Part shown: positions 35,375 to 44,284 of the stretch, piece after piece | How positions within the stretch are numbered: the stretch's first letter is position 1 | Layout of the letters: the number at the start of each line of letters is the position of its first letter | Assembly (NCBI GenBank): GCA_027920525.1 | Contig: CP115858.1 | Location: 4,402,001-4,466,000, forward strand | Direction: 5' to 3' | Source: Chryseobacterium daecheongense | GTDB taxonomy: Bacteria > Bacteroidota > Bacteroidia > Flavobacteriales > Weeksellaceae | Length of the DNA stretch: 64,000 nt | Notes under the pieces: model-generated | The model's database searches: none | The model's input: only the letters and a program-made list of their open reading frames with translations | What the model was told of the DNA's origin: nothing | Program-made: the position numbers and the translations under genes

Positions 35375-37019
35375 TAAGTATAGAAGTTTAGAACCTTTTG
35401 AATATAGGTTTTTAAAACATCCTCTTTTAAAAGATAAAATCGATCCCATTTGTTTAGTGGGATTAAATGGAAGTGGAAAATCAAATTTTTTAGAATTGAT
35501 TTCAGATATATTTTATGAAATTGAAGTCTTTTTTTTATACACTAATAAACTATATCTAGAAGATAGTCCTAAGTATTTTCCTTATTCGAATAACAAAACA
35601 AAGGAACCCATATTTTTCCATATTGAATACGAAATTTCAGTCAATAATAAACCCGAAACAATTAAAATTATTCGGACAAAAAAAGACTCTAGCATAAAGT
35701 TTTATATTAAAAGTGAGAGCCAAGACATATTTAATGAAAATGTATTTAATATATTAGATAATTCTATTGCAAGGAACTATTTACCTCTCTTAGTTTCTTA
35801 TACGTCTGGATTAAATGATTTACTAACTCTACCCTATGTAGACTTACAAGATTATTATGCACAACAAGTAGCTTTTGAGGCTCTTTCCAACTCACATCAA
35901 CAAAAAAATATACTTTCTCCAAACTTACTCTTATTAAACTATGATTCAAATGCGGCCATAGTTATTTCAAATTTTTTATTAGCTGATCAAAAAAAGAAAA
36001 ATATTTTTCAGAATAATCTCCGGATTTCTGGAATGAATAGCTTCCGAATTGTAATTCGATTAAATAAACTTTTCGGCAATAAAAAAGTTAAGGTTACAAA
36101 TGAATTACAAGCATACATTCAGCAGCTAAATGACTGTGCCTCACTTGCAAATGTAAAAGTTGACAATAATAAAGGAAATGAATACGTATTTGATTTTATA
36201 GTTAATAAAACTACTATAGAACTTTTTAAAGATAAATTTGGAAGTGTCCAAAAACTTTTTGAAGCTCTTACAAAGCTCAATTTATTAAACACCTTATGCA
36301 TTCAAAGTAAATATAAAGATCTTTTACGTAAAAAACGTGAAAAAGGACAACTTATAAAGTTCCCACAAATTGCATCTTTAGATAAAATTTTTAGCATTGA
36401 AAATATTGAATTAATCCTTAACAAGCCAAATCTACGAACAGAATATGAAAAAATAAGTGATGGAGAACATCAGTTCATTCATATTTTAGGAGGTATTCTA
36501 CTTTTCGACCGTGAAAATTCTGAAAGAGAAATTTTATATCTTTTAGATGAGCCCGATACACATTTTAATCCTTTATGGAGAAGCGATTTCTTTTATCAAA
36601 TGGAAACAATTTTAGTAAATAAAAGTGTAGAATTTATTGTGACAACTCATTCTCCTTTCATCCTTTCAGACTGTCACGGATATAATGTATTTAAATTTAA
36701 AAGAGAAGGTGATAAGGTAACTTTTGAAAGAGTCGAGAAAGAAACATACGGTGCTACTTACGAAAATGTTACTGAAAGCATTTTCGATCCTAATACTGAA
36801 AATTATAAACATTTTGATAGCCGAATAGCTAAACTCTCATACCTAGATATTGAAAAGCTTCATCAAGAACTTAATTCAATAAATTCAAAAGAAGAATGGT
36901 TAGAAAAAACCGATAATTTAATGAGCCGTATTAGGATGCTTGGAGAATCAATCGATAGGCTTTATTTACTTAAACAATTTACCGACTGTCAAGAAAAATA
37001 TACACAAGATAGTATTTAA
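35346..37019 (+). CDS. Restriction-system-associated AAA ATPase
   Basis: A 557-residue ABC/SMC-like ATPase of the AAA_21 type. Walker A is GLNGSGKSN (39-47), signature SDGEHQFIH (371-379), Walker B ILYLLDEPDTHFNP (396-409) and a switch His in FIVTTHSPF (about 433-441). It matches the family I know as restriction-system-associated AAA ATPases next to hsdMS. It overlaps hsdS by 29 nt and is followed after 6 bp by an HNH-like gene. The pairing of this ATPase with an HNH protein recalls Septu (PtuAB). Confidence 0.85.
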   Translation: MKIQYLKLYNKYRSLEPFEYRFLKHPLLKDKIDPICLVGLNGSGKSNFLELISDIFYEIEVFFLYTNKLYLEDSPKYFPYSNNKTKEPIFFHIEYEISVNNKPETIKIIRTKKDSSIKFYIKSESQDIFNENVFNILDNSIARNYLPLLVSYTSGLNDLLTLPYVDLQDYYAQQVAFEALSNSHQQKNILSPNLLLLNYDSNAAIVISNFLLADQKKKNIFQNNLRISGMNSFRIVIRLNKLFGNKKVKVTNELQAYIQQLNDCASLANVKVDNNKGNEYVFDFIVNKTTIELFKDKFGSVQKLFEALTKLNLLNTLCIQSKYKDLLRKKREKGQLIKFPQIASLDKIFSIENIELILNKPNLRTEYEKISDGEHQFIHILGGILLFDRENSEREILYLLDEPDTHFNPLWRSDFFYQMETILVNKSVEFIVTTHSPFILSDCHGYNVFKFKREGDKVTFERVEKETYGATYENVTESIFDPNTENYKHFDSRIAKLSYLDIEKLHQELNSINSKEEWLEKTDNLMSRIRMLGESIDRLYLLKQFTDCQEKYTQDSI

Positions 37020-37025
37020 ATATTT

Positions 37026-38207
37026 ATGCTGTTCTACTTAAAACTAAATAACCACGACATAGAGAAGCTACATGAATTAATGAAATACTTTTTTGGAAAA
37101 GTTAAATCTCTTAATCCTACTTCTTTTGATAGTAATGTTTTATTGCCTATTTGGTACAACACAGATCCTGTCTTTAAAATGAGTAAATTGGAAAACTTAT
37201 TGGGCTCTTTTATTGAGTTTAATCAGTCTCTAAAAGATGATATTATTAACGCTTTTTTGAGTGTTGATGATATTTCTAAATTATTTGAAGATTCAAGCTT
37301 ATCAATTCCTACAGGAAGAGATTTTGGAACCATAAGATGGAAAACGGTTAGAGATTCAGCAGGTAAAGTCAAAGAATTAACAATTGCAGATTTTTTATCA
37401 CAGCTTTTTGGATATCTGTATAATAATCAATTAAGTAAAAAGGATAGTTCCTTTTGTAAAAAAATTGATTCAAATTTAGCCCTATTTTATAAATCCTTCG
37501 TTAAGCATAATGCAATTGATTTTATAGAGAATATGGTATGTCCGTATTGTGGGCTAGAAAAAATTCGGGACGAAGAAAACATACGTAAACCCGATCATGA
37601 CCATCTTCTTCCAAAAGGAAACGATTTATTTGTTTTTTCAAGTGTTAATTCAAAGAACTTATTTCCATCAGGCACTGATTGTAATATTATTAAAGATACG
37701 GCAATATTATTGTACTCTGACGACTTACATATACGATGTAAAGCATTTTATCCATATTCCATAGGACCACATCCTTTTGAACTATACAATGTAAGTTTAG
37801 AATGCATACAAATTCCTAATTTTAGCAATTCTTATAAAGGTGACTGGAAAGTTAAAATTATACCAAATGACCCAGAAGATGTTATAACAGCAGAAAAAAT
37901 ACAGTCTTGGGATAGAGTTTTCAAAATTACCTCAAGATATGCAAAATTAATTAGTACTTCAAATAAGTCATATATAGACAAAGAATTGAATCTTACCAAA
38001 ATACAAAATGTGGAAGAATTGGTAAAAAAAATTAAAGAACAGCGAGATAGATTACCAATTACATATTTTATGTTGAGTACTGAAACTGAAGTTATACCAA
38101 GAAAAATTTTTTACGAATGGGCTATAAATGAAATTTCATATCTGAAAGAATTGATGAGAATTAATATTAAACATATTTCTGGTGTAAAAGTAGATTTAGA
38201 CTTTTAA
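37026..38207 (+). CDS. HNH-like nuclease protein paired with the AAA ATPase
   Basis: A 393-residue protein with a central zinc-finger nuclease-like block: MVCPYCGLEKI (C172, C175), then RKPDHDHLLPKGNDLF with D190-H-D-H193, then NLFPSGTDCN with a third Cys. C-P-Y-C-G...D-H-x(L)P is typical of HNH endonucleases, although spacing differs from the classic form. The N-terminal 165 residues are helical and unassigned. It is 6 bp after the ATPase gene and probably the effector that replaces HsdR in cutting unmodified DNA. Confidence 0.65.
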   Translation: MLFYLKLNNHDIEKLHELMKYFFGKVKSLNPTSFDSNVLLPIWYNTDPVFKMSKLENLLGSFIEFNQSLKDDIINAFLSVDDISKLFEDSSLSIPTGRDFGTIRWKTVRDSAGKVKELTIADFLSQLFGYLYNNQLSKKDSSFCKKIDSNLALFYKSFVKHNAIDFIENMVCPYCGLEKIRDEENIRKPDHDHLLPKGNDLFVFSSVNSKNLFPSGTDCNIIKDTAILLYSDDLHIRCKAFYPYSIGPHPFELYNVSLECIQIPNFSNSYKGDWKVKIIPNDPEDVITAEKIQSWDRVFKITSRYAKLISTSNKSYIDKELNLTKIQNVEELVKKIKEQRDRLPITYFMLSTETEVIPRKIFYEWAINEISYLKELMRINIKHISGVKVDLDF

Positions 38208-38252
38208 GTATAAAAGTCTAAATTGAATTATTTATAGTACTTAAGATTAATC

Positions 38253-38302
38253 TTTTTCGCAACTACTACTGTATTTTTCGCAATTACTATTATGCTTTCG
38301 CA
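38253..38302 (+). repeat. Three short repeats at about 21-bp spacing
   Basis: TTTTTCGCAACTACTA, TTTTTCGCAATTACTA and CTTTCGCATTATCTA have their CGC at 38258, 38279 and 38299, spacing 21 and 20 bp, about two helical turns. They lie just upstream of the 38316 gene, so could be a cooperative protein-binding site. Confidence 0.5.
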
Positions 38303-38315
38303 TTATCTATTGTAA

Positions 38316-38651
38316 TTGACACTTGTATTTAAAAAAATTCAGTACTATAATGAAAATTATAATCGATATTCTATTTATGCACAAGTAAAGGATATTGATG
38401 TTTATGGGACTGAAGAAACCATTGATGGCGAAGTACATACGGATATTATTTTCAATTTTGAGGAATACGTCGAAATTGACGAAGTAAAAAACCACTTAAA
38501 TACAATTGCTATTTATGATGCAAAAAATACTTTTTTAGATAGCTATGAAATGACAAAATATGCTAACAATCTTTTCAAGATTAAAGAAGCAGATCTTGCC
38601 AGATATAATATACAATTCTTCAAAGAAAAAGCTAAACAAATTCTAAAGTAA
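38316..38651 (+). CDS. Hypothetical protein (111 aa) with TTG start
   Basis: The first codon is TTG at 38316 (MTLVFKKIQYYNENYNRYSI). Mixed alpha/beta, acidic, no signal peptide. Not recognised. Coding-like sequence continues after its stop in another frame towards the next gene, so this may be the first part of a longer gene split by a frameshift. It follows the HsdMS-AAA-HNH set by 108 bp, with three phased repeats in between. Confidence 0.45.
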   Translation: MTLVFKKIQYYNENYNRYSIYAQVKDIDVYGTEETIDGEVHTDIIFNFEEYVEIDEVKNHLNTIAIYDAKNTFLDSYEMTKYANNLFKIKEADLARYNIQFFKEKAKQILK

Positions 38652-38764
38652 ATAAGCATAAGAGTTATAGGCTTGTAGAACACAAGAATAAGATTTATTT
38701 AAGAGGTATTACTTCAATTAATAAGTATTTCGAATATGGTGTTGACTTTACTTTTGTAGTAAGT

Positions 38765-39385
38765 ATGCTAATTTTGCATCAAAATATGAAAGCTAATCCT
38801 GGAATCGAATATATTATAAGAAGTGCAGCTTTAAATGAGTCTAAATTAGACTTAATTGTTTCTGAAAAATTTTTGAAAGATGCCAGAGCATTTGGAAGTA
38901 TATCTACTGCAGTTAATATTTCGACAAATGATTTAGGACAAGGCTCACTTAGTTTTTCAAATATAATAAGTGTGGGTCGACTTGAAAAAGGATTTTTCAT
39001 CTATCGAAGAAAATCCGAGGTAGAATCAAATAAAGAGATAGTTCCTCATACAACAAAGCCAGAAAATGTCTTTCCCATATTTAATAATATGGGAGGTGTA
39101 TTAAATACAAGTGACGAGTTTATAAAGGAATTAACTGAAATAAAGGCTATAAAGAATCCTGACGAGTTAAGAGTAAAAATTTTATCTAAGATAAGTAGTC
39201 CCCGAAGCTCTCTTAAAGGCATTACTAAACTTTCAGATATTTTTAATCGTAAAATTGATAACGAAATTTCAAGTTTTGCAAAATTAATCGAAATGTGTGA
39301 GAAAGCAGAAGAGCTAGAGATCGATTATGATTTAAAAGATAAACTGCGTTATATTATCTCTGACATAATGCTGTATGGAAGCTAA
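38765..39385 (+). CDS. Hypothetical protein (206 aa), possibly the second half of a split gene
   Basis: ATG 38765. The same frame is open back to about 38636 and reads protein-like text (YRLVEHKNKIYLRGI, then NKYFEYGVDFTFVVS) with no start codon. This suggests either a frameshift joining it to the 111-aa gene or an unseen start. The product is soluble, rich in Lys/Glu/Ser, with VNISTNDLGQGSLSFSNII in the middle and a helical end. No family recognised. A terminator follows. Confidence 0.5.
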   Translation: MLILHQNMKANPGIEYIIRSAALNESKLDLIVSEKFLKDARAFGSISTAVNISTNDLGQGSLSFSNIISVGRLEKGFFIYRRKSEVESNKEIVPHTTKPENVFPIFNNMGGVLNTSDEFIKELTEIKAIKNPDELRVKILSKISSPRSSLKGITKLSDIFNRKIDNEISSFAKLIEMCEKAEELEIDYDLKDKLRYIISDIMLYGS

Positions 39386-39388
39386 AAG

Positions 39389-39422
39389 AAACCCGATGTA
39401 ATAGTTAATTTACATCGGGTTT
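39389..39422 (+). terminator. Intrinsic terminator
   Basis: A 13-bp stem (39389-39401 with 39410-39422), AAACCCGATGTAA paired with its complement, then T-rich sequence, 4 bp after the stop of the 206-aa gene. Confidence 0.85.
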
Positions 39423-39578
39423 TCTTAGAATGAATCTTCTTTAATTAAAAAACAAACCTCAGTTTTTTTCTTGTTATTTTATCATCTTGAATTAGAATTT
39501 ATCATTTTCTTTTGTAATTGACAATTGTCGTAGTAGATGTATTTAATTATTTTATCATAGAGAACGTTGGAAATTTAT

Positions 39579-39845
39579 TTATATATCTAAATTTGCATTG
39601 ACATATTTCATTTTTATTTTGTTCCAGTTATTTCCAACATAACAGAAATATCCTTCGTTAGCATTATTTTCCGTTTGTAAATTGCTTTTGCTTTGGATAT
39701 TCTGATTTATGGGTTGATTTGTATACTTTTTAGATTTTAATTTGGATATTAAAAAATCTTCAAGGTGTATTGATTGTAATTTTTTTTTCTTGAACATACT
39801 TCGATATATATAATATTTTTTAGCACCATGAGTAAAATGTATCAA
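39579..39845 (-). CDS. Small hypothetical protein (88 aa)
   Basis: Apparent TTG start at 39845, 4 bp after the stop of the upstream gene at 39850. Lys/Asn/Gln-rich, with a predicted disordered middle (NQPINQNIQSKSNLQTENNA) and an aromatic end (EGYFCYVGNNWNKIKMKY). Not recognised. Could also be the tail of the upstream gene separated by a frameshift. Confidence 0.35.
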   Translation of the reverse strand: MIHFTHGAKKYYIYRSMFKKKKLQSIHLEDFLISKLKSKKYTNQPINQNIQSKSNLQTENNANEGYFCYVGNNWNKIKMKYVNANLDI

Positions 39846-39849
39846 GACT

Positions 39850-40077
39850 TTACAGATTTCTTATAATAAAGTTATCCGTTCCATAATTTGCGATTAATTT
39901 TTTTCTTAATTCTGGTACATCTTGAAAAGTAAACAAATCTCCTTTCATCAATATTTCATTACTATAGAGTTGAATCTTATCAGATGATATTTCAATTTCT
40001 GAATTATTGGATTTAAATTGAAGCATATAATGTTGCTTTCCTATATTATTAATTTTTGATCCCGATCTATCTTTCAT
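39850..40077 (-). CDS. Small hypothetical protein (75 aa)
   Basis: ATG 40077. Starts MKDRSGSKINNIGKQHYMLQ and has alternating beta-like text (YMLQFKSNNSEIEISSDKIQ), ending in ANYGTDNFIIRNL. Not recognised. It lies between the two direct repeats and directly upstream of the 88-aa gene. No signal peptide. Confidence 0.4.
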   Translation of the reverse strand: MKDRSGSKINNIGKQHYMLQFKSNNSEIEISSDKIQLYSNEILMKGDLFTFQDVPELRKKLIANYGTDNFIIRNL

Positions 40078-40242
40078 AAATTTGATTTGAAAAAGTTATT
40101 TTAATTGTCGTAGTAGGTGTTACGTAATTATTTTAACATAGAGAATGATAAGAAATTGTATTTAATATTGCTTTAGATTTGTGTTATCTACTTATAGTCC
40201 TTTTTCAGAAAATATACTGTTATTATACTTATTGATTTTAAA

Positions 40243-40270
40243 AACCAAAGGTTACATAAGACCTTTGGTT
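40243..40270 (-). terminator. Terminator for the minus-strand GFLPPRMT genes
   Basis: A 10-bp stem (40243-40252 with 40261-40270), AACCAAAGGT and complement, followed on the minus strand by a T-run. It lies 96 bp after the stop of the 265-aa gene. Confidence 0.7.
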
Positions 40271-40365
40271 CAACACTAGGTAATGAAAAAAATGAATGAC
40301 TTTAATGAGATTATAAACATCTCTTATCATTAATTCTTCTTTTAATTAAATTTTATAATTTAATG

Positions 40366-41163
40366 TTATTTTACAGCACCTACACAAAATGAGAACATAG
40401 AAGCTGAAGAACCCCTTGGATTTTGTGTAGATATTTCAATCTCATCAAACCATACTCCACCGATATTATACAGTATTGATCCTCCAGATTTGTCAGCAAG
40501 ACTAACAGTATTTGTTACAGTTAAATCATTACCTTGTACTGTAAGTCTAAATTTATTTAAGCAATTACCTGCTGTTTTAACAATAGGAGAAACAGGAATT
40601 CCTTTATTTTTTAATTTAAAATGAATTATTTCTTCTGCATGTGAAACTGCTTGAAATACTTTAAAATTACTGATTTCTTTATTAAATTTTATAGTTATCT
40701 TGGCTTGGATTATTGTGTTACCGGGAACTAAGAGCGTATTATTAATACCAAATAAATTTGCTGTAGTAGCTGGAAGGCCGCAAGTAGCTTTACCAACATC
40801 AGGAGCAGTAATTTTAAAGGCGCCATTATAATTGTCAAACTGTGCTGTTACTGGTACTCCGTTAATGTTACCACTCCTTGTCCCATTTCTAGGCGTGTAA
40901 TCAATATAGAACCCGTTACAAGATGTGCCTAAGTTTGGATCGGGCGGAGCTACTGCTGCGCATTTGTTTACCCATTTAGTAGAGTTCCAGTTTTCCATAC
41001 ATTTTGTGGCTGTATTAAAAATCATCAATCCTGGAGGTTTAGGATTTATGGCATCCCTCTGTATGGTAGTCATTCTTGGAGGTAGAAATCCTTGATAGGA
41101 TACATCTTGCCCCAATACAATATTAGATATAACTAATAAACAAATTATTATATGTTTTTTCAT
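40366..41163 (-). CDS. Secreted protein with GFLPPRMT repeat (265 aa)
   Basis: Sec signal (HIIICLLVISNIVLG), then YQGFLPPRMTTIQRDAINPK followed by PGLMIFNTATKCMENWNSTK, a block common in secreted and tail-fibre-like proteins of flavobacteria. The remaining 180 residues look like a beta-rich lectin-type domain (GTSCNGFYIDYTPRNGTRSG, later SGGSILYNIGGVWFDEIEIS) with paired Cys. Probably a cell-surface or secreted binding protein. It lies 14 bp downstream of a truncated gene carrying the same block. Confidence 0.6.
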   Translation of the reverse strand: MKKHIIICLLVISNIVLGQDVSYQGFLPPRMTTIQRDAINPKPPGLMIFNTATKCMENWNSTKWVNKCAAVAPPDPNLGTSCNGFYIDYTPRNGTRSGNINGVPVTAQFDNYNGAFKITAPDVGKATCGLPATTANLFGINNTLLVPGNTIIQAKITIKFNKEISNFKVFQAVSHAEEIIHFKLKNKGIPVSPIVKTAGNCLNKFRLTVQGNDLTVTNTVSLADKSGGSILYNIGGVWFDEIEISTQNPRGSSASMFSFCVGAVK

Positions 41164-41177
41164 AAAAATTTTAAATT

Positions 41178-41865
41178 TTAGTTATAATTTACCCAAGCAG
41201 TCCCATTATAATATTGCATGATATTCACACTTGTATTATAGATCATCAATCCCTGTGTTTTAGATGCGATAGCGTCTCTTTGTACAGTCGTCATTCTGGG
41301 TGGAAGAAATCCTTGCGTTGTTGATGACAATTCTAGGATAGCACTCGGATGAGGATTTGTAGTACCAATTCCTACATTACGTTTTTTTGTTATGGTCATT
41401 GCTTCTCCATCGCCGGTTTCAAAAGCAAATGCTCTTCCATCATCACCCCATATTGAAGATAGTTTCATATATCTTCCAAGTCCATCTTTATAGTTACCAA
41501 TTGTACTTTTATAAGAAGAATCTGAAGAGCTTATAGTAATGGCATTTGAGTCTATATTTTCTCTTACCTCAAGTTTTGTATCCGGCGTAGCTATTCCTAT
41601 CCCCATTTTTCCTGATGATGTTATTGCAATATCATCAATTTGTTGGTCACTTGTAGGTGCAGAATTGATATTGTTATTTTTTGCAGCATCTATATGAAAT
41701 ACAGTTTGGGGAGTTGCTGTTCCGAAACCTATATTTTGGGTTTGTGAAATAAACACTCCCGGTTTAGCAGGATTATACAAACCAGAGCTTGCAGTACCAA
41801 TTGCCAAGCCGTCGAATCCATACGTAGTCCCATTAAAAAACGGAGACCTCTCAAAATTACCTTTA
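41178..41865 (-). pseudogene. 5'-truncated tail-like protein with GFLPPRMT block
   Basis: The frame is open upstream of the first Met (41807) and reads SSSKGNFERSPFFNG, TTYGFDGLAIGTAS, then IGFGTATPQTVFHIDAAK, GIGIATPDTKLEVRENI, VGIGTTNPHPSAILEL and GFLPPRMTTVQRDAIASKTQ. The GIGT-x-xP repeats and the ending resemble collagen-like or tail-fibre-like secreted proteins with a C-terminal anchor block. No signal peptide remains: the sequence meets the truncated TPR gene on the other strand near 41865. Confidence 0.6.
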
Positions 41866-41866
41866 C

Positions 41867-42862
41867 TTGAGCTATATTTATAAAATGCTCAACTTTGATG
41901 AGATGAGATTTCAGGATTCATCAAAAGTGATAGAAAATAAGATTTTAAAGCTTTTTCCGGATAAACCATTAACATATAATTTTATTGCGTATCGTTTACT
42001 AAGTAAAAGTACATCGAATCTGGATTCGGTTGAGTACTATTTGAATAAAGCATCTGCGCTCAGCGGTAAAGCACCATTTGAACAAAAAGGGTCTATATAT
42101 GCTTCTTTTGGTGATTTATACCATAGAAAAGGCGATTTGCCAAAAGCATTAGATTATTATTTAAAGGCTCTTTCTGTATTTCAAAAAGCTCAGCGTGAGC
42201 TAGATATTCTAAACATGTATAAACAGCTTTATACTTTGTACGGATATTTGAATAATAAGGAAAAAAATGTTGAATATTATAATAAATATAACCTATTAAG
42301 AGATAAAATTGGTGAGAAGCAAAAAAAAGCAATGGCTTTTGCATTAAAGAAAATTTCTGATGAAGAAAAAGTGCAACATAAATCAGAAAGAATAAAGATC
42401 TATACGGTTTCATTGATTTTTATTATTTTACTTTCAGCTCTCGTTATTTACTTTAGGAAAAAATATATCAACAAACAAAAAGAAAAAGAAAAAGAGATTT
42501 TGGAATCCACTATAGTCTTGGATTAGAAAGTGAAAGAAACCGATATTTTAAAGAAAAAGTTAAATACAAGCGTTGAAGGACTAATAGAAATGGCAAGGAA
42601 ACAGGATCCTTTTTTTCTCGCTCGCTTCAATGAAGTTTTTCCTGGTTTTTATGATACCCTTAAAACTAAATTTCCGCAGTTAAATTTAAAAGATTTTAGG
42701 TTTTGTGCTTTAATAAGATTGAATCTTACTAATCAAGAAATTGTAGAATTTGAAAATATCTCTTCAAGAACAGTAGAAAACAAAAAATATAGAATGAAAA
42801 AGAAATTAAATTTATCTGCTGAAGATGACCTTTATGATTGGATTCAAAATTTATCAGAATGA
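41867..42862 (+). pseudogene. TPR/LuxR-type membrane regulator, 5'-truncated and split by TAG
   Basis: Residues from 41867 form TPR repeats (EYYLNKASALSGKAPFEQKG, DLYHRKGDLPKALDYYLKAL), then one membrane helix (YTVSLIFIILLSALVIYF) and a coiled coil. A TAG at 42524-42526 interrupts; the same frame continues after it (KVKETDILKKKLNTSVEGLI) to a LuxR-like HTH (FRFCALIRLNLTNQEIVEFE then NISSRTVENKKYRMKKKLNL) ending at 42862. GTG 42530 could start the last part. Normal family members are longer at the N-terminus, which is missing here. Probably inactive unless the stop is read through. Confidence 0.75.
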
Positions 42863-42989
42863 TTAATTTACAATATTCTAATTGTTGACTCGATTATACA
42901 ATTCTAAACCTCAATCTATTATAATTCAAGTTTCAAAAAACGATGGCTAGACCAGCCCAATTCATATTATAATGTCAAAAAACGATTAG

Positions 42990-43231
42990 ATGAAAAACAA
43001 ACTTTTATATACTCCCGATGAAGTTCAAGCTATTTTAAAGAAGGCAATTGAAGCCACCTCAAGAGGTGTCATGGATTTTATAAATAATGAAAAAGTAATT
43101 GTTGATCAATTTTTCAATATTGAAGTTTCTGGAGCCATATTGGTAAATAAAACTACTTCTAAAAAAAAGTAACGGACTACATAAATGAAGAGTTGGGAAA
43201 AGTCGGAATTAATGGGAATAATCAATCTTAA
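42990..43231 (+). CDS. Small protein (60 aa, or about 80 aa after a frameshift)
   Basis: ATG 42990 after the motif TCAAAAAACGAT. The product (NKLLYTPDEVQAILKKAIEA, VSGAILVNKTTSKKK) stops at 43172 after a run of eight A. One base change in that run would continue the frame as VTDYINEELGKVGINGNNQS to a stop at 43229-43231. Either the gene is frameshifted, or the length of the A-run varies. No family recognised; immunity-like size and context. Confidence 0.45.
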
Positions 43232-43310
43232 ATCTCAAAAACGATAAAAACAGAATAATTTATTAAAATAAAGAAATTCTATATTTTCGCAGTAATATTT
43301 AAAACAGAAT

Positions 43311-43718
43311 ATGAAAACAACGATTATAGAATGTGAAAAAAAAATAACAATAAAAGATATTCAGCAACTTGAAGAAAACCTTCATATTGAAATGCCGGAA
43401 AATCTTAAAAAATTATATTTAAAATACAACGGTGGAATCATTGATATTAATGATCAATCCTATAATTTCGACAGTATAAAGCATGGAATATCTACCATTG
43501 AAGAATCTATTGACAGCTTACAGATTACAGAGCAACATATCTCCAAAGAATATCTTCCTTTTGCTACTTCGCCTGTAGGACATTTTGTTTGTATTTATAC
43601 TGCTTCTGATAAAAAGAAAGGGCAAATTTTCCTTTTTAGATATGATGAATTAGAACCGATTTTTTATAACAACTCCTTGGAAGAATTTCTTAATGTAGAC
43701 TCAATAGATGACTTGTAA
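43311..43718 (+). CDS. SMI1/KNR4 (SUKH) family protein, probable immunity protein
   Basis: A 135-residue SUKH-fold protein: IKDIQQLEENLHIEMPENLK, then KLYLKYNGGIIDINDQSYNF, the family signature at the N-terminus, and YLPFATSPVGHFVCIYTASD, FLFRYDELEPIFYNNSLEEF later. SUKH proteins are a major class of immunity proteins to secreted toxins. It sits in a row of small genes with no toxin directly upstream, like an orphan immunity array. The nearest toxin-like gene is the RHS protein at 50.8 kb. Confidence 0.85.
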   Translation: MKTTIIECEKKITIKDIQQLEENLHIEMPENLKKLYLKYNGGIIDINDQSYNFDSIKHGISTIEESIDSLQITEQHISKEYLPFATSPVGHFVCIYTASDKKKGQIFLFRYDELEPIFYNNSLEEFLNVDSIDDL

Positions 43719-43785
43719 ACTTACTCACAGCCATTCAGTTGATAAATATTTATGTAAGTCATCTGAATAAAATTCTTAAAAAACG

Positions 43786-44115
43786 ATGAAAATTACAGAA
43801 AAATTAATAGAAAGTTTTTGTTCAGATCTGAAAAAAGAATTAGAAAACATGCCTTCTAATAGTAAAAGATTCAGTAAAACAATAATTGGGATTGCACACG
43901 ATTCAATATATGAAAGATATTTCACTGCTGATGTGAAAATTGATAGGGCTAATAATATTTCAATATATAATATAAAATGCCACATGCTTGATAACGATGG
44001 TTTACCATATTTTCCAGATTTTAAAATAGATTCGTTCGATTTAATTAGGAAATGTAAACCTATATTAAAAGAAAAAAGAATAGGGCAGGTTTACGGTCTG
44101 GGTGGTAAGTGTTAG
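43786..44115 (+). CDS. Small hypothetical protein (109 aa), immunity-array member
   Basis: ATG 43786 lies inside the conserved motif (ACGATG). Mixed alpha/beta protein: ITEKLIESFCSDLKKELENM, then FTADVKIDRANNISIYNIKC. Not recognised. Size, context after a SUKH gene, and the shared upstream motif suggest another immunity protein. No signal peptide. Confidence 0.5.
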   Translation: MKITEKLIESFCSDLKKELENMPSNSKRFSKTIIGIAHDSIYERYFTADVKIDRANNISIYNIKCHMLDNDGLPYFPDFKIDSFDLIRKCKPILKEKRIGQVYGLGGKC

Positions 44116-44284
44116 ATAAACCAATTACAAAAAAGATGAAAATATTTTTTTATTAAACATGAAAACCCCTGGAGATTCCTGAGGTTTTTCATTAAAGCCA
44201 TAAATAGTATTATTATAAATTGTAAAAATAGAATTTTATAACATTAAAGTTTCCGTGATAAGGAAATATCCCTATGCTTATTGA

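Larger units (their letters stand above)
39523..40149. repeat. Imperfect direct repeat flanking two small genes
   Basis: About 47 bp at 39523-39569 recur at 40103-40149. Shared blocks are AATTGTCGTAGTAG, TGT, AATTATTTTA and CATAGAGAA in the same order. They bracket the two small minus-strand genes between them, so may be the edges of a duplicated or inserted cassette. Confidence 0.55.
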
